Below, in pieces: positions 9,133-18,520 of a stretch of 64,000 nt of DNA. The notes under the pieces are model-generated. The model worked only from the letters and a program-made list of their open reading frames with translations, made no database searches and was not told the DNA's origin. Position 1 is the first letter of the stretch. Each line of letters opens with the position of its first letter. A program made the position numbers and the translations under genes. The stretch comes from JBBROS01 sp965260995 (GTDB lineage: Bacteria > Pseudomonadota > Alphaproteobacteria > Acetobacterales > Acetobacteraceae). The stretch is from assembly GCA_965260995.1 (NCBI GenBank), contig CBDHCD010000003.1, forward strand, positions 1,736,001 through 1,800,000. Direction: 5' to 3'.

Positions 9133-9191
9133 TATCCCCTCCTGTGCAAGAAACCGTTCGGGACTTTCCCTCAGCCGTCTTGTTAACTATA

Positions 9192-9220
9192 GGTTATTGC
9201 ATTGCACACGTTTCCGTCAA
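9192..9220 (-). promoter_or_regulatory. Candidate sigma70-type promoter for the RTX gene
   Basis: On the minus strand a TTGACG (plus positions 9220-9215) is followed after 17 nt by ATAACC, within an AT-rich patch unlike the surrounding coding DNA. It points at the RTX gene 60 nt downstream. The -10 match is weak. The rest of 9133-9401 holds no gene I can support. Confidence 0.35.
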
Positions 9221-9401
9221 CACTCCTTCGTCTTGCGGAAAGATATTGATCTCCTTTTAACGCATCCAGCTCGAACCGAGGTCGAATCGAAGTTCGTCAT
9301 GTCACACGGCGGTGGATTCGTTCGCTGGACTCACAGTCGTGAAACGTCATCGGGGCGCCGTGGCGCGTGAAGGTCCAGCGTGGCGAGGTTGGGAGGGCTG
9401 C

Positions 9402-10610
9402 TCAGCCGGCGAGCTGGCGCACCAGGCGGGCCTGAGCCTGAACGCAGCGGTTCAGGTCGAACCGGGCGTTGGCGGTCGCCCGCGCCCGCGCCCGGGCGAC
9501 GCCGAGGGACGCGCGATGGGCCAGCAGGTCGGCGGCGCGGGCCGCCACGCGATCCGGGTCGCGGGCGTCGACGAGGAAGCCGTTGACGCCGTCCTCGATC
9601 ACCTCGCGCACCGGCGCGACGTCGGAGCCGAGCAGCAGGCAGCCGGCGGCCATGGCCTCGACGCAGGACCAGGACAGGACGAACGGCACGCTGAGATAGA
9701 GGTGCAGCGAGGAGACCCGCAGCAGGGCCAGGTAGTCGGCGCGGGCGAGGCGGCCGGTGAAGTAGACGCGCGCCGGGTCGAGGGCGACTTCGTCCCGCAT
9801 GGCCTCGCGCCAGGTACGCCCGTCGGGCGGGCTGGCGCCGTAGCTGACGCCGTCCTCGCCGCAGATCACGACCTGGGCGCGCGGGCGGCGGCGGAGCAGC
9901 GCGGGCAAGGCGCGCATCAGCAGCGTGAAGCCGCGGACCGGCTCCAGGTTGCGGGCGACGAAGGTGACGACCTCGTCGCCCGGGGTCAGGACGCGCCCGT
10001 CGGGCAGGGTGAAGCGGGCGGCCGGGTCGGGCGCCACCTCGGCCAAGTCAACGCCTTCGTGGACGACGGAGATGCGGGGCTGGAAGGCGGCCGGGTGCTG
10101 GGCCCGTTGCCAGCCGGTGGGGGCGATGCCGTGGTCCATGGCCTCGAGCGCGACCAGGAGGTCGGCATTCCAAGCGCGGAGGCGGCAGCGGCCGTCGAGG
10201 TCGAGCGCCAGCTCGGGCAGGAAGCCGGTGTCCTGCCCTTCGCCGCGGTAGAACATCTCGCAGTAGGAGAGGATGGCGGCGCGGGGCAGGACCTCGCGCA
10301 GGAACATGGTCTCGCCCCAGCCGGGATGGGCCACGACCACGTCCGGCTCGAAACCCTGCTGGCGCAGCGCGGCGCAGGCGCGGGCGGCGGTCTGGCCGCG
10401 CCGGACCGAGGCTTCCATGCGGTGGAGATAGCGGTGCGTGTCCGTGCCGGACGGGCGCGGCGGAGGGTAGCGGACCCAACGGATGCGCCCCGGCGCGGCG
10501 CGGGCGTGCTCGCCGAGGAACACGACCTGGTTGGCCGGATCGGCGGCAAGGTGCGGCGCGAGGTGGCGGAACTGGCCGGGCGCGTTCTGGTGAATGAACA
10601 GGACGCGCAC
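9402..10610 (-). CDS. Glycosyltransferase family 4 protein
   Basis: 402 residues from a GTG at 10610. N-terminal MRVLFIHQNAPGQFRHLAPHL is characteristic of a GT4 subgroup common in cyanobacteria and proteobacteria; the body has VVVAHPGWGETMFLRE, RISVVHEGVDL, FVARNLEPVRGFTLLMRALP, and the donor-site region PFVLSWSCVEAMAAGCLLLGSDVAPVREV. The E-x7-E type motif (CVEAMAAGC then VREVIED) supports a retaining GT-B enzyme. It stands alone between the RTX gene and galE on the same strand and probably belongs to the same glycan programme. Confidence 0.88.
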   Translation of the reverse strand: MRVLFIHQNAPGQFRHLAPHLAADPANQVVFLGEHARAAPGRIRWVRYPPPRPSGTDTHRYLHRMEASVRRGQTAARACAALRQQGFEPDVVVAHPGWGETMFLREVLPRAAILSYCEMFYRGEGQDTGFLPELALDLDGRCRLRAWNADLLVALEAMDHGIAPTGWQRAQHPAAFQPRISVVHEGVDLAEVAPDPAARFTLPDGRVLTPGDEVVTFVARNLEPVRGFTLLMRALPALLRRRPRAQVVICGEDGVSYGASPPDGRTWREAMRDEVALDPARVYFTGRLARADYLALLRVSSLHLYLSVPFVLSWSCVEAMAAGCLLLGSDVAPVREVIEDGVNGFLVDARDPDRVAARAADLLAHRASLGVARARARATANARFDLNRCVQAQARLVRQLAG

Positions 10611-10841
10611 GCGGACCTCCGGTTCGTGTGCCGGACCAGGCCATCGCGGGAATGGGACTGCTTGATCGCGGGCATTGGGCTATCGTCGTCGTGGCCCGCC
10701 CGTCTCAGATGTCCGACCGACGGCCGCCGGGGACAGGATCCCTGGCACCGCTACCGAAGCGGGAAAGAGGGCGGGCGCGTCAAGGCGCAATGCCCGTGAA
10801 TTAGGTGGGGCGCGCCGATGGACGGTTGATTGGCGGCGGGT

Positions 10842-11846
10842 TCACGCCGTGCCGCGGTCCCCGTAGCCTTTCGGGTGGGCGATGCGCCACTCGGCGGCGG
10901 TGCGCACGATGTCTTCGAGCGCGGCGTGCTTGGGGGTCCACCCGGTTTCGGCGCGGATGCGGGCGGAGGAGGCGACGAGCGTCGCCGGGTCGCCGGGTCG
11001 CCGGTCGCCGTACTCGGCCGGAACGGGCGCGCCGACCACGTGGCCGACGGTTTCCAAGACCTGGCGCACGGAATGGCCGGTGCCGTTGCCGAGGTTGTAG
11101 GTGAGGCTACCACCGTCGAGCCGTTGCAGCGCCAGCCAGTGCGCCTCGGCAAGGTCGGTGACGTGGACGTAGTCGCGGACGCAGGTGCCGTCCGCGGTCG
11201 GGTAGTCGGCGCCGAACACGGTCATCGGCGGGCGGCGGCCGAGGGCGGCGTCGATCGCCAGCGGCACCAGGTGGGTTTCGGGGTCGTGGTCCTCGCCGAG
11301 CAAGCCGCCTGGGTCGGCGCCGGCCGCGTTGAAGTAGCGCAGGCAGGCGCTGCGCAGCCCGTGGAGCCGATCGGCCCAGTAGAGGGCGCGCTCCAGCATG
11401 AGCTTGCTCTCGCCGTAGGGGGAGGATGGCCGGAGCGGCGCGCGCTCGTCGATCGGGATGCGGTCGGGCTCGCCGAACAGGTTGGCGGTCGAGCTGAGGA
11501 CGAAGCGGCCGATCTTGTGGCGGACGCAGCCGTCGACGAGGCGCATGCCGGCGGCCGCGTTCTCGATCAGGTAGCGCATCGGCTCGCGCATACTCTCGCC
11601 GACCAAGGAGAGGGAGGCGAAGTGGAACACGGCGTCCCACGGGCCGTCGGCCAGGATAGCGTCCATCTTCGCGCTGTCGCCGATGTTCTGAACGATGAGA
11701 CGCGCGCCGCCCGGCACGGCGGCCCGGTGTCCCTGGCGCAGGTCGTCGACGACGACGACCTCACCGCCGCGTTGCAGGAGGGCGAGCACCAAGTGGCTGC
11801 CGACGAAGCCGGCGCCGCCGGTGACGAGGTAACGAGGAGATGGCAT
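10842..11846 (-). CDS. galE: UDP-glucose 4-epimerase (GalE-like SDR)
   Basis: 334 residues. Extended short-chain dehydrogenase: GGAGFVGSH NAD-binding motif at residues 9-17, VVVVDDLRQGH, FHFASLSLVGES, the catalytic serine region SSTANLFGEP and the YGESK (YxxxK) catalytic pair, then RYFNAAGADPGG and DGTCVRDYVHVTDLAEAH, which are GalE signatures. Interconverts UDP-glucose and UDP-galactose in the cytoplasm and would supply donors to the adjacent glycosyltransferases. The usual AAVYG after the serine motif is replaced by ANLFG, a small deviation. Divergent from the dehydratase gene at 11917 with a 70-nt gap. Confidence 0.9.
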   Translation of the reverse strand: MPSPRYLVTGGAGFVGSHLVLALLQRGGEVVVVDDLRQGHRAAVPGGARLIVQNIGDSAKMDAILADGPWDAVFHFASLSLVGESMREPMRYLIENAAAGMRLVDGCVRHKIGRFVLSSTANLFGEPDRIPIDERAPLRPSSPYGESKLMLERALYWADRLHGLRSACLRYFNAAGADPGGLLGEDHDPETHLVPLAIDAALGRRPPMTVFGADYPTADGTCVRDYVHVTDLAEAHWLALQRLDGGSLTYNLGNGTGHSVRQVLETVGHVVGAPVPAEYGDRRPGDPATLVASSARIRAETGWTPKHAALEDIVRTAAEWRIAHPKGYGDRGTA

Positions 11847-11916
11847 GGCGGGCGTTCTGCCGCATCATCGCTGATCGGGCAATGCGCGCGGGTGGCGATG
11901 CGGTAGAGAGAGGGCC

Positions 11917-12855
11917 ATGAACCCGATCACCCCAGAGCGTATCCGCATTGCCGAGCGCCTCATCCGGCCGCATGTCCGCCGCACGCCCGTCATCGCGGCG
12001 GACGGGGCGGAGTTCGGCCTCGCGCCCGGGCGGCTGCTGTTCAAGCTGGAGCAGATGCAGCATTCGGGCTCGTTCAAGGCGCGGGGGGCGTTCGCCAACC
12101 TGCTGCTGCGGGACGTGCCGCCGGCCGGGGTGGTGGCGGCGTCGGGCGGCAATCATGGGGCGGCGGTGGCCTACGCCGCGCACCGGCTCGGCGTGCCGGC
12201 GGCGATCTTCGTGCCCGGGATTACGTCGCCGGCCAAGGCCGAGCGGATCCGCGGCTACGGCGCGACCCTGGTCGTGGCCGGCGAGCGCTACGCCGACGCG
12301 TTGGCCGCAAGCGAGGCCTTCGCGGCCGAGAACGGCGCGATGGCCGTGCACGCGTTCGATCAGATGGAGACGCTGCTGGGGCAAGGGACGCTGGGTGCCG
12401 AGCTGGAGGCGGACGCGCCGGAGATCGATACGCTGCTGGTGGCCGTGGGCGGAGGCGGGCTGATCGGCGGGCTGGCGGCCTGGTATAGTGGCCGGGTCAA
12501 GGTGGTCGCGGTCGAGCCGGAGGGCGCGCCGACGCTTCACTTGGCTTTGGCCGCCGGGGCGCCGGTGGACGCGCCGACGGAGGGGATCGCCGCCGATAGC
12601 CTGGCGCCGCGCCGGGTGGGCGCGCTGATGTTCGACATCGCTCGCGCCCATGTCGCGTCATCGGTGCTGGTGACGGACGCGGCGATCCGGCAGGCGCAGG
12701 CGGCGCTGTGGTCGGGGCTGCGACAGGTGGCGGAACCCGGCGGCGCTGCGGCGTTCGCGGCATTGCTGTCCGGCCGTTACCAGCCCGCGCCGGGCGAGCG
12801 GGTCGCGGTCTTGGTCTGCGGCGGGAACACGGTGGGCGTCACTTTCGGCGGATGA
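11917..12855 (+). CDS. PLP-dependent threonine/serine dehydratase-like protein
   Basis: 312 residues, fold type II PLP enzyme. The Schiff-base lysine is in SGSFKARGAF (about residue 50), the phosphate/substrate loop is ASGGNHGAAVAYAA, and the glycine loop binding the PLP phosphate is VAVGGGGLIGGLAAW. Ends with LVCGGNTVGV. The length is that of the catabolic/short form with no C-terminal ACT domain, so feedback control by isoleucine is not expected. Likely deaminates L-threonine or L-serine; related activities (serine racemase) cannot be excluded. Its ribosome site is in gagagaggg just before ATG 11917. Confidence 0.85.
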   Translation: MNPITPERIRIAERLIRPHVRRTPVIAADGAEFGLAPGRLLFKLEQMQHSGSFKARGAFANLLLRDVPPAGVVAASGGNHGAAVAYAAHRLGVPAAIFVPGITSPAKAERIRGYGATLVVAGERYADALAASEAFAAENGAMAVHAFDQMETLLGQGTLGAELEADAPEIDTLLVAVGGGGLIGGLAAWYSGRVKVVAVEPEGAPTLHLALAAGAPVDAPTEGIAADSLAPRRVGALMFDIARAHVASSVLVTDAAIRQAQAALWSGLRQVAEPGGAAAFAALLSGRYQPAPGERVAVLVCGGNTVGVTFGG

Positions 12856-12957
12856 TGCTGGAGCGTAGCCCGTAGCTGACAAGCGCACGGGTCATGCTCT
12901 AGGTGGTTGGCCCCGTGAAGTCGTGACGTTGCTTTGGCCCGCGAGGGAAAGGAAGCG

Positions 12958-13790
12958 CTACGGCAGGCAGTCTTCATGGCAGCGTCCGAACGACGCCGCG
13001 CGGTTGAGCCGGGCTCCGGGCGTCGCGCGAAAAGGCCAGCATCTTGGCCTACCACTACGGGCCGAGCCGCACCACCGTCCGCAAGTCACGGAGCCGGACC
13101 ACGACCGATGATGCTCAGAGGGAGCCGAGTTCTCCCCGCAACACCGTGCTCAGCCTCGCCGCGAGGTCGACGGTGGTCGAGTTCCGCCGCCGCACACTCC
13201 TGCCGCTCGGCGGCGTGCTGGGATGCTGTCGCGCAGGCATCCCAGCACGCCGCCGAGCGGCACGGCATCCCCCTGCTGCCTGACGATCCCACCAAGACGC
13301 CGAACGGGGCAAACTCGTCCAAACCGCGATCGGCTACGTGCACGTCGACACCAGCGAGTTGCGCCTCGCCAAGAGCAAGCTCAGCATGTCCCTGGCGATC
13401 GAGTGTCCAAACTCACCTGACGTCGAGTTCCGCGGCGACGCCGGCCAAATGAACGGCGCAGAGTTCCTGCGCGGCGTGGTTGAGGCCTTTCCCTATGCCG
13501 TTCATGCCGTGCTGACCGACAACGGCATGGCCCTTGCCCATCTGCCAACGAACCGAAACGGACCCGGCAGGCGCTGCCTCGGCACCCATATCTTCGACCA
13601 CGTCTGCTCCGAGAACGGGATCGAGCACGAACTTACCGAAACAAACCACCCCTGGACCAACGGTCAGGCCGAGCGAATGAACCGCAGCGTCCAGGACGCC
13701 ACCATCAAAAGCTTGCACTATCCCAGCCTCGAAAGCTTCGAGGCCCACGTCCCATGCTCTGGCTTTTTGCTTAGGCGAGCACGCGTCCTG
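12958..13790 (+). pseudogene. IS481-family transposase remnant, frameshifted
   Basis: Fragments of one IS481-type transposase appear in successive frames. An N-terminal helix-turn-helix part (ASILAYHYGPSRTTVRKS, then VVEFRRRTLLPL) lies around 13040-13220. A middle part (ERHGIPLLPDDP) lies near 13255-13290. The DDE integrase core lies from about 13330: MNGAEFLRGVVEAFPY, AVLTDNGMA, then HPWTNGQAERMNRSVQDATIK. Frame changes, an in-frame stop upstream and an abrupt end after residue 'SFEAHVP' show it is dead and truncated. No terminal repeats could be found. It separates the dehydratase gene from the methylotrophy island. Confidence 0.8.
13201..13262. repeat. Perfect 26-bp inverted repeat inside the IS481 remnant
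   Basis: Positions 13201-13226 are exactly reverse-complementary to 13237-13262 with a 10-nt spacer. The repeat lies inside transposase-derived coding sequence, at the point where the reading frame changes. Confidence 0.9.
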
Positions 13791-13794
13791 CCCG

Positions 13795-13824
13795 AGAGGT
13801 TCCGCTTGATTGGAAAGCGCTCTA
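13795..13824 (-). repeat. Solitary IS-type terminal repeat end
   Basis: Read on the minus strand, the segment starts tagagcgctttccaatcaag, which resembles the start tagagcggttttc of the IS630 element at 35156. It follows the truncated IS481 transposase and may be the end of a second, lost element that cut it. No matching partner end was seen nearby. Confidence 0.35.
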
Positions 13825-13886
13825 AATTATTGCTTGTACAGGTTTTCCCACAGGTGATCCTGTTCGCTCGGATGACGTCCGGGGGG

Positions 13887-14255
13887 TCAGTGGCACTGGA
13901 GATTGACCTCGGCCTGGGCGCGGCGGAGTTTCTCCACTTGGTCCTTGGCCACGGGCGTGTCGCGGAACTCCGCCCCGCGCGCGCCGAGGCCCCCTTGCTG
14001 CATGCGCAGGATCGTGTCGGCCTTCTCGTAATCGTCGTAGGAAAGCATGTCGGCGATGACGTCGATGCCGCAGGCGCAACGCTCCAGCGCCTCGCGCTTG
14101 AACCCGTTGGAGGCAAGGCAGCCGATCACGTAGTCGGCGCGGGTCGCGGTCGGGTAATCGTGCGCCGGGTGGCGCTGGTCGGCCCGCGCGGCGGAGAAGA
14201 TGGCGGAGGCGGCCAGCAGGGACAGCATTGCGAGCAGCGGTGAGCGGATGGTCAT
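13887..14255 (-). CDS. Small exported Cys-containing protein of unknown function
   Basis: 122 residues with a Sec signal peptide (MTIRSPLLAMLSLLAASAIFSAARA) and a mature part rich in charged residues. Four cysteines remain after the signal: IGCLASNG, ERCACGID and a C-terminal LQCH. The segment LSYDDYEKADTILRMQQGG is strongly helical. The ATG at 14255 overlaps the stop of the upstream secreted protein gene (ATGA), so the two are co-translated. I do not recognise the family. Its place beside the xoxF/adh genes suggests a periplasmic accessory role in methanol oxidation, but that is inference only. Confidence 0.7.
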   Translation of the reverse strand: MTIRSPLLAMLSLLAASAIFSAARADQRHPAHDYPTATRADYVIGCLASNGFKREALERCACGIDVIADMLSYDDYEKADTILRMQQGGLGARGAEFRDTPVAKDQVEKLRRAQAEVNLQCH

Positions 14256-14986
14256 GGGCCTACTCCTTCGAAGGTGATGCGCTCGCTGGCGGCGGGGATG
14301 CCGGCTGCGGCGTCGCCTGGCATCGAAATTCGGGTCTCAGCCAACATGCCCGGCACCGCATCGGCGAAGACGAAAGCGTAGGTCTTCTGCCGCACCGTCG
14401 GTAAGCGCTCGAGGCGGGGGTCGTCGGCGAAGGGTTGAACGGTGACGACCTGCGCGGGGACGGGCTTGCCGGCGAGGGTGAACTCGGTCGGGGCGAGCGT
14501 CGCCTGGTCGACGAGCGCTTGGCGGATGCGGTTGCGGAAGTAGGTGGCCGAGAGGCCGAGGGTGGCCTTCATCTCCTGCACGTCGCGTTCCAATATTAGC
14601 ATCAGCAGCGGGTTGCCGTGGAAATCGACGATCCCGGGATAGGGCACCCGGCGGGGGCCGGTCAGGAAGTCGAAGCTGACGTCCTTGGCGCCGTCGGGGC
14701 GAATGGCGCGGATGTGCATCGCCACGGTGTCGGCGAAGCCGCCTGGGCCTTCGCGCACGAGTCCGTAGTCGAGCGTCTCTGCTTGGCTTATGTTCTGCAG
14801 GTGCGGCGTCTCGAATAGGGCGATCTGCGCCGGGCTGATCGGGCGGGGATCGGGCGCATCCATGCCGGGCGCGGGCTGAGTGCTGGCTTGAGCCTGCGCG
14901 TTGGCGGGGCTGGCGAGGTGCGCCGAACCGAGAAGGGCGAGAAGGACGCCTCGCAGCAGTGGCGTTCGCTTGAGAGGAAATGTCAT
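14252..14986 (-). CDS. Exported protein of unknown function, upstream partner of the Cys protein
   Basis: 244 residues with a signal peptide (MTFPLKRTPLLRGVLLALLG...SPANAQA) and no membrane segment after it. The mature protein includes ALFETPHLQNISQAETLDYGL, GFADTVAMHIRAIRPDG, DVSFDFLTGPRRVPYPGI and GNPLLMLILERDVQEM; no catalytic motif is obvious. The fold looks mostly beta. Start at ATG 14986-14984, which overlaps head-to-head with the start codon of the plus-strand gene at 14985. Likely in the periplasm, in operon with the 122-residue protein. Function not recognised. Confidence 0.7.
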   Translation of the reverse strand: MTFPLKRTPLLRGVLLALLGSAHLASPANAQAQASTQPAPGMDAPDPRPISPAQIALFETPHLQNISQAETLDYGLVREGPGGFADTVAMHIRAIRPDGAKDVSFDFLTGPRRVPYPGIVDFHGNPLLMLILERDVQEMKATLGLSATYFRNRIRQALVDQATLAPTEFTLAGKPVPAQVVTVQPFADDPRLERLPTVRQKTYAFVFADAVPGMLAETRISMPGDAAAGIPAASERITFEGVGP

Positions 14987-15191
14987 GATCGAATTGGTCC
15001 TTATTTACTGCTTGTCGGACGCGCCGGACCGTTGCATCGAACGGCGGGAACCGCTGGCCGGGCCGGCGAGCGCGCTCGAATGCACCATCAACGCGCAGGC
15101 GCACGCGCAGGAATACGTGGTGTCGCACCCGAAGTACCGTTTGGCGCGCTGGCGGTGCGAGGTGGACAAGCCGGCTGAGGACCCGGCCTGA
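14985..15191 (+). CDS. Small conserved-looking protein (68 aa), function unknown
   Basis: 68 residues starting MIELVLIYCLSDAPDRCIERR, with four cysteines (YC, RC, LEC, RC) and an ending HPKYRLARWRCEVDKP. A GAGAGGA-like ribosome site (gagagga) sits 7 nt before the ATG. No signal peptide or transmembrane span is clear, though the first ten residues are hydrophobic. I recall similar small proteins in alphaproteobacteria but cannot name a function. Its start codon overlaps that of the divergent gene at 14986 inside the palindrome CATG. Confidence 0.6.
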   Translation: MIELVLIYCLSDAPDRCIERREPLAGPASALECTINAQAHAQEYVVSHPKYRLARWRCEVDKPAEDPA

Positions 15192-15207
15192 CGCGTCGAG
15201 AGACTCG

Positions 15208-16341
<1,134 letters not shown>

Positions 16342-16654
16342 AATTCGGTCTCCTGTCGGGGAATGCCGGCAAGACTACCTAACCGCATCGCGACGTCTAT
16401 AGTGGATATAGGGTAAGCTATACTGCCGTTCTTGCTGCAGTGCACAAACGATAACATCGCGCGAATGCGTAACGGTTCGGCTGCGGCACCTTGCGGTTGT
16501 TGAGAGCCACCGCTTATGCTTAAGGGAGGTGGCTCGTATCGCGCTTGACCGCACGAACGAAGCCGTCACGCGGGAGCCTGGGGGATCACCCTGACTGTCA
16601 ACCAGCAGGCGTCCGGATCCAGGAATTGGCTACGAACGGAGGAAACCAGAAGTC
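16342..16654. promoter_or_regulatory. Divergent intergenic control region between adh and xoxF
   Basis: This 313-nt gap separates the divergent starts of the formaldehyde dehydrogenase and xoxF. It contains an 8-bp perfect inverted repeat gagccacc/ggtggctc at 16504-16511 and 16528-16535 that could be an operator, an AT-rich stretch near 16400-16425 (ctatagtggatatagggt), and the xoxF ribosome site ggagga at 16638-16643. I could not pick out confident -35/-10 boxes. Confidence 0.5.
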
Positions 16655-18454
16655 ATGATGTCAAGAAAATCCTTGCTGGCGTGCACTGCCATTTTAGGGC
16701 TCGGCGGCGCGGCGTTCAGTCAGCCTGCTTCCGCCAACGACGACCTGCTCAAGATGCAGACGGATGCCAAGCAGTGGGTGATGCCGACCGGCAACTACGC
16801 CAACCACCGCTACAGCACGCTCGACAAGATCAACGCCTCCAACGTATCGAAAATGCACCCGGTGTGGTCGTTCTCGACCGGCGTGTTGCGCGGCCACGAG
16901 GGTGGGCCGTTGGTGATCGGCGATACGATGTACGTGCATACGCCGTTCCCGAACAACGTGTTCGCGCTCGACCTTAACAACAATGGCAAAGTGCTGTGGA
17001 AGTACGAGCCGCACCAGGACCCGAACGTGATCGCCGTGATGTGCTGCGACACGGTGAACCGCGGCGTTGCCTACGGCGATGGCAAGATCATCCTGAACCA
17101 GTCCGACGCGACCACCGTCGCGCTCGACGCCAAGACCGGCAAGGAGCTGTGGAGCGTCAAGAACGGCGACGCCGCCAAGGGCGAGACCATGACGATGGCG
17201 CCCATGATCGTGAAGGACAAGGTTTACGTCGGCATCAGCGGCGGCGAGTTCGGCGTGCAGGGGCGGCTGACGGCCTACAACCTCAAGGACGGCTCGATGG
17301 CGTGGAACGCCTACTCGGTCGGGCCGGACGACCAACTGCTCATCGACCCCGAGAAGACGACCATGATGGGCAAGCCGATCGGCAAGAACTCGTCGATCGA
17401 CACTTGGAAGGGCGATCAATGGAAGACGGGTGGCGGCTCGACCTGGGGCTGGTACTCGTATGACCCGGCGACCAACCTGATCTATTACGGGACCGGCAAC
17501 CCGAGCACCTGGAACCCGGTGCAGCGGCCCGGCGACAACAAGTGGTCGATGACGATCTTCGCGCGCGACGCTGACACCGGCATGGCGAAGTGGGTCTACC
17601 AGATGACGCCGCACGACGAGTGGGACTACGACGGCGTCAACGAGATGATCCTGGCTGACATCCCGGTGAAGGGGAAGATGACGAAGGCGCTGGTCCACTT
17701 CGACCGCAACGGCTTCGCCTACACCTTGAACCGCGAGACCGGCGAACTGCTGGTGGCCGAGAAGTTCGACCCGGCGGTGAACTGGGCCACCCACGTCGAC
17801 ATGAAGACGGGTCGGCCGCAGGTGGTTGAAGACTACTCGACCCGTGCGGGCGGCGAGGACCACAACACCCGCAACATCTGCCCGGCGGCGCTCGGCACCA
17901 AGGATCAGCAGCCGGCGGCGTTCTCGCCCAAGACGAACATGTTCTACGTGCCGACCAACCACGTTTGCATGGACTACGAGCCCTTCAAGGTGTCCTACAC
18001 GGCCGGTCAGCCCTACGTCGGCGCGACGCTGTCCATGTATCCGCCCAAGGGCGACACCAACCTCGGCAACTTCATCGCGTTCGACGGCGGGACCGGCAAG
18101 ATCGCCTGGTCGATCCCGGAGCCATTCTCGGTGTGGTCGGGTGCGTTGGCCACGGCCGGCGACATCGTGTTCTACGGAACGCTGGAGGGCTACCTGAAAG
18201 CGGTGAACGTCAAGGACGGCAAGCTGCTCTACAGCTACAAGACGCCGTCGGGCATCATCGGCAACGTCAACACCTACGAGCACGATGGCAAGCAATACGT
18301 GGCCGTGCTGTCGGGCGTAGGCGGCTGGGCCGGGATCGGCATGGCGGCCGGGCTGGCGCAGGACAGCGAGGGTCTGGGCGCAGTGGGCGCTTACAAGCAA
18401 CTGTCCAACTATACGCAGCTCGGCGGCGTGCTGACAGTGTTCGGCCTCGACTAA
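16655..18454 (+). CDS. xoxF: Lanthanide-dependent PQQ methanol dehydrogenase XoxF
   Basis: 599 residues with a signal peptide (cleavage after SQPASAN region). PQQ-dependent eight-bladed propeller. The vicinal disulfide is CC at residues 130-131. Metal-site residues expected from XoxF structures are present: Glu198 (GGEFG), Asn282 (GTGNPSTWN), catalytic Asp324 and the extra lanthanide-ligating Asp326 in DEWDYDGVNE. MxaF enzymes have Ala at that last position, so this is the XoxF type. Tryptophan-docking motifs such as AKWVYQMTPHDEWDYDG are intact. Oxidises methanol to formaldehyde in the periplasm, giving electrons to XoxG just downstream. No mxaF/mxaI is present. Start chosen at the first of two adjacent ATGs, 12 nt after GGAGGA. 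Confidence 0.97.
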   Translation: MMSRKSLLACTAILGLGGAAFSQPASANDDLLKMQTDAKQWVMPTGNYANHRYSTLDKINASNVSKMHPVWSFSTGVLRGHEGGPLVIGDTMYVHTPFPNNVFALDLNNNGKVLWKYEPHQDPNVIAVMCCDTVNRGVAYGDGKIILNQSDATTVALDAKTGKELWSVKNGDAAKGETMTMAPMIVKDKVYVGISGGEFGVQGRLTAYNLKDGSMAWNAYSVGPDDQLLIDPEKTTMMGKPIGKNSSIDTWKGDQWKTGGGSTWGWYSYDPATNLIYYGTGNPSTWNPVQRPGDNKWSMTIFARDADTGMAKWVYQMTPHDEWDYDGVNEMILADIPVKGKMTKALVHFDRNGFAYTLNRETGELLVAEKFDPAVNWATHVDMKTGRPQVVEDYSTRAGGEDHNTRNICPAALGTKDQQPAAFSPKTNMFYVPTNHVCMDYEPFKVSYTAGQPYVGATLSMYPPKGDTNLGNFIAFDGGTGKIAWSIPEPFSVWSGALATAGDIVFYGTLEGYLKAVNVKDGKLLYSYKTPSGIIGNVNTYEHDGKQYVAVLSGVGGWAGIGMAAGLAQDSEGLGAVGAYKQLSNYTQLGGVLTVFGLD

Positions 18455-18468
18455 CTCGCTCTCCAATA

Positions 18469-18497
18469 GTCCGGCGGCGCACCCAGCGGCGCCGGAC
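18469..18497 (+). terminator. Stem-loop between xoxF and xoxG
   Basis: An 8-bp stem (gtccggcg/cgccggac) with a 13-nt loop, followed by gtttt, lies 15 nt after the xoxF stop. It may be a partial terminator or RNA-stabilising element that lets xoxF mRNA exceed xoxG mRNA. No complete T-run. Confidence 0.5.
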
Positions 18498-18520
18498 GTT
18501 TTCCAGGACATTTTCGGCTC

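Noticed and set aside
13201..13262. Treating the 26-bp palindrome as a transcription terminator
   Set aside because: It lies within transposase-derived coding sequence and has no T-run after it.
16694..18511. 605-codon minus-strand frame opposite xoxF
   Set aside because: XoxF has all active-site residues; the reverse frame is rich in Arg/Val/His without any motif.
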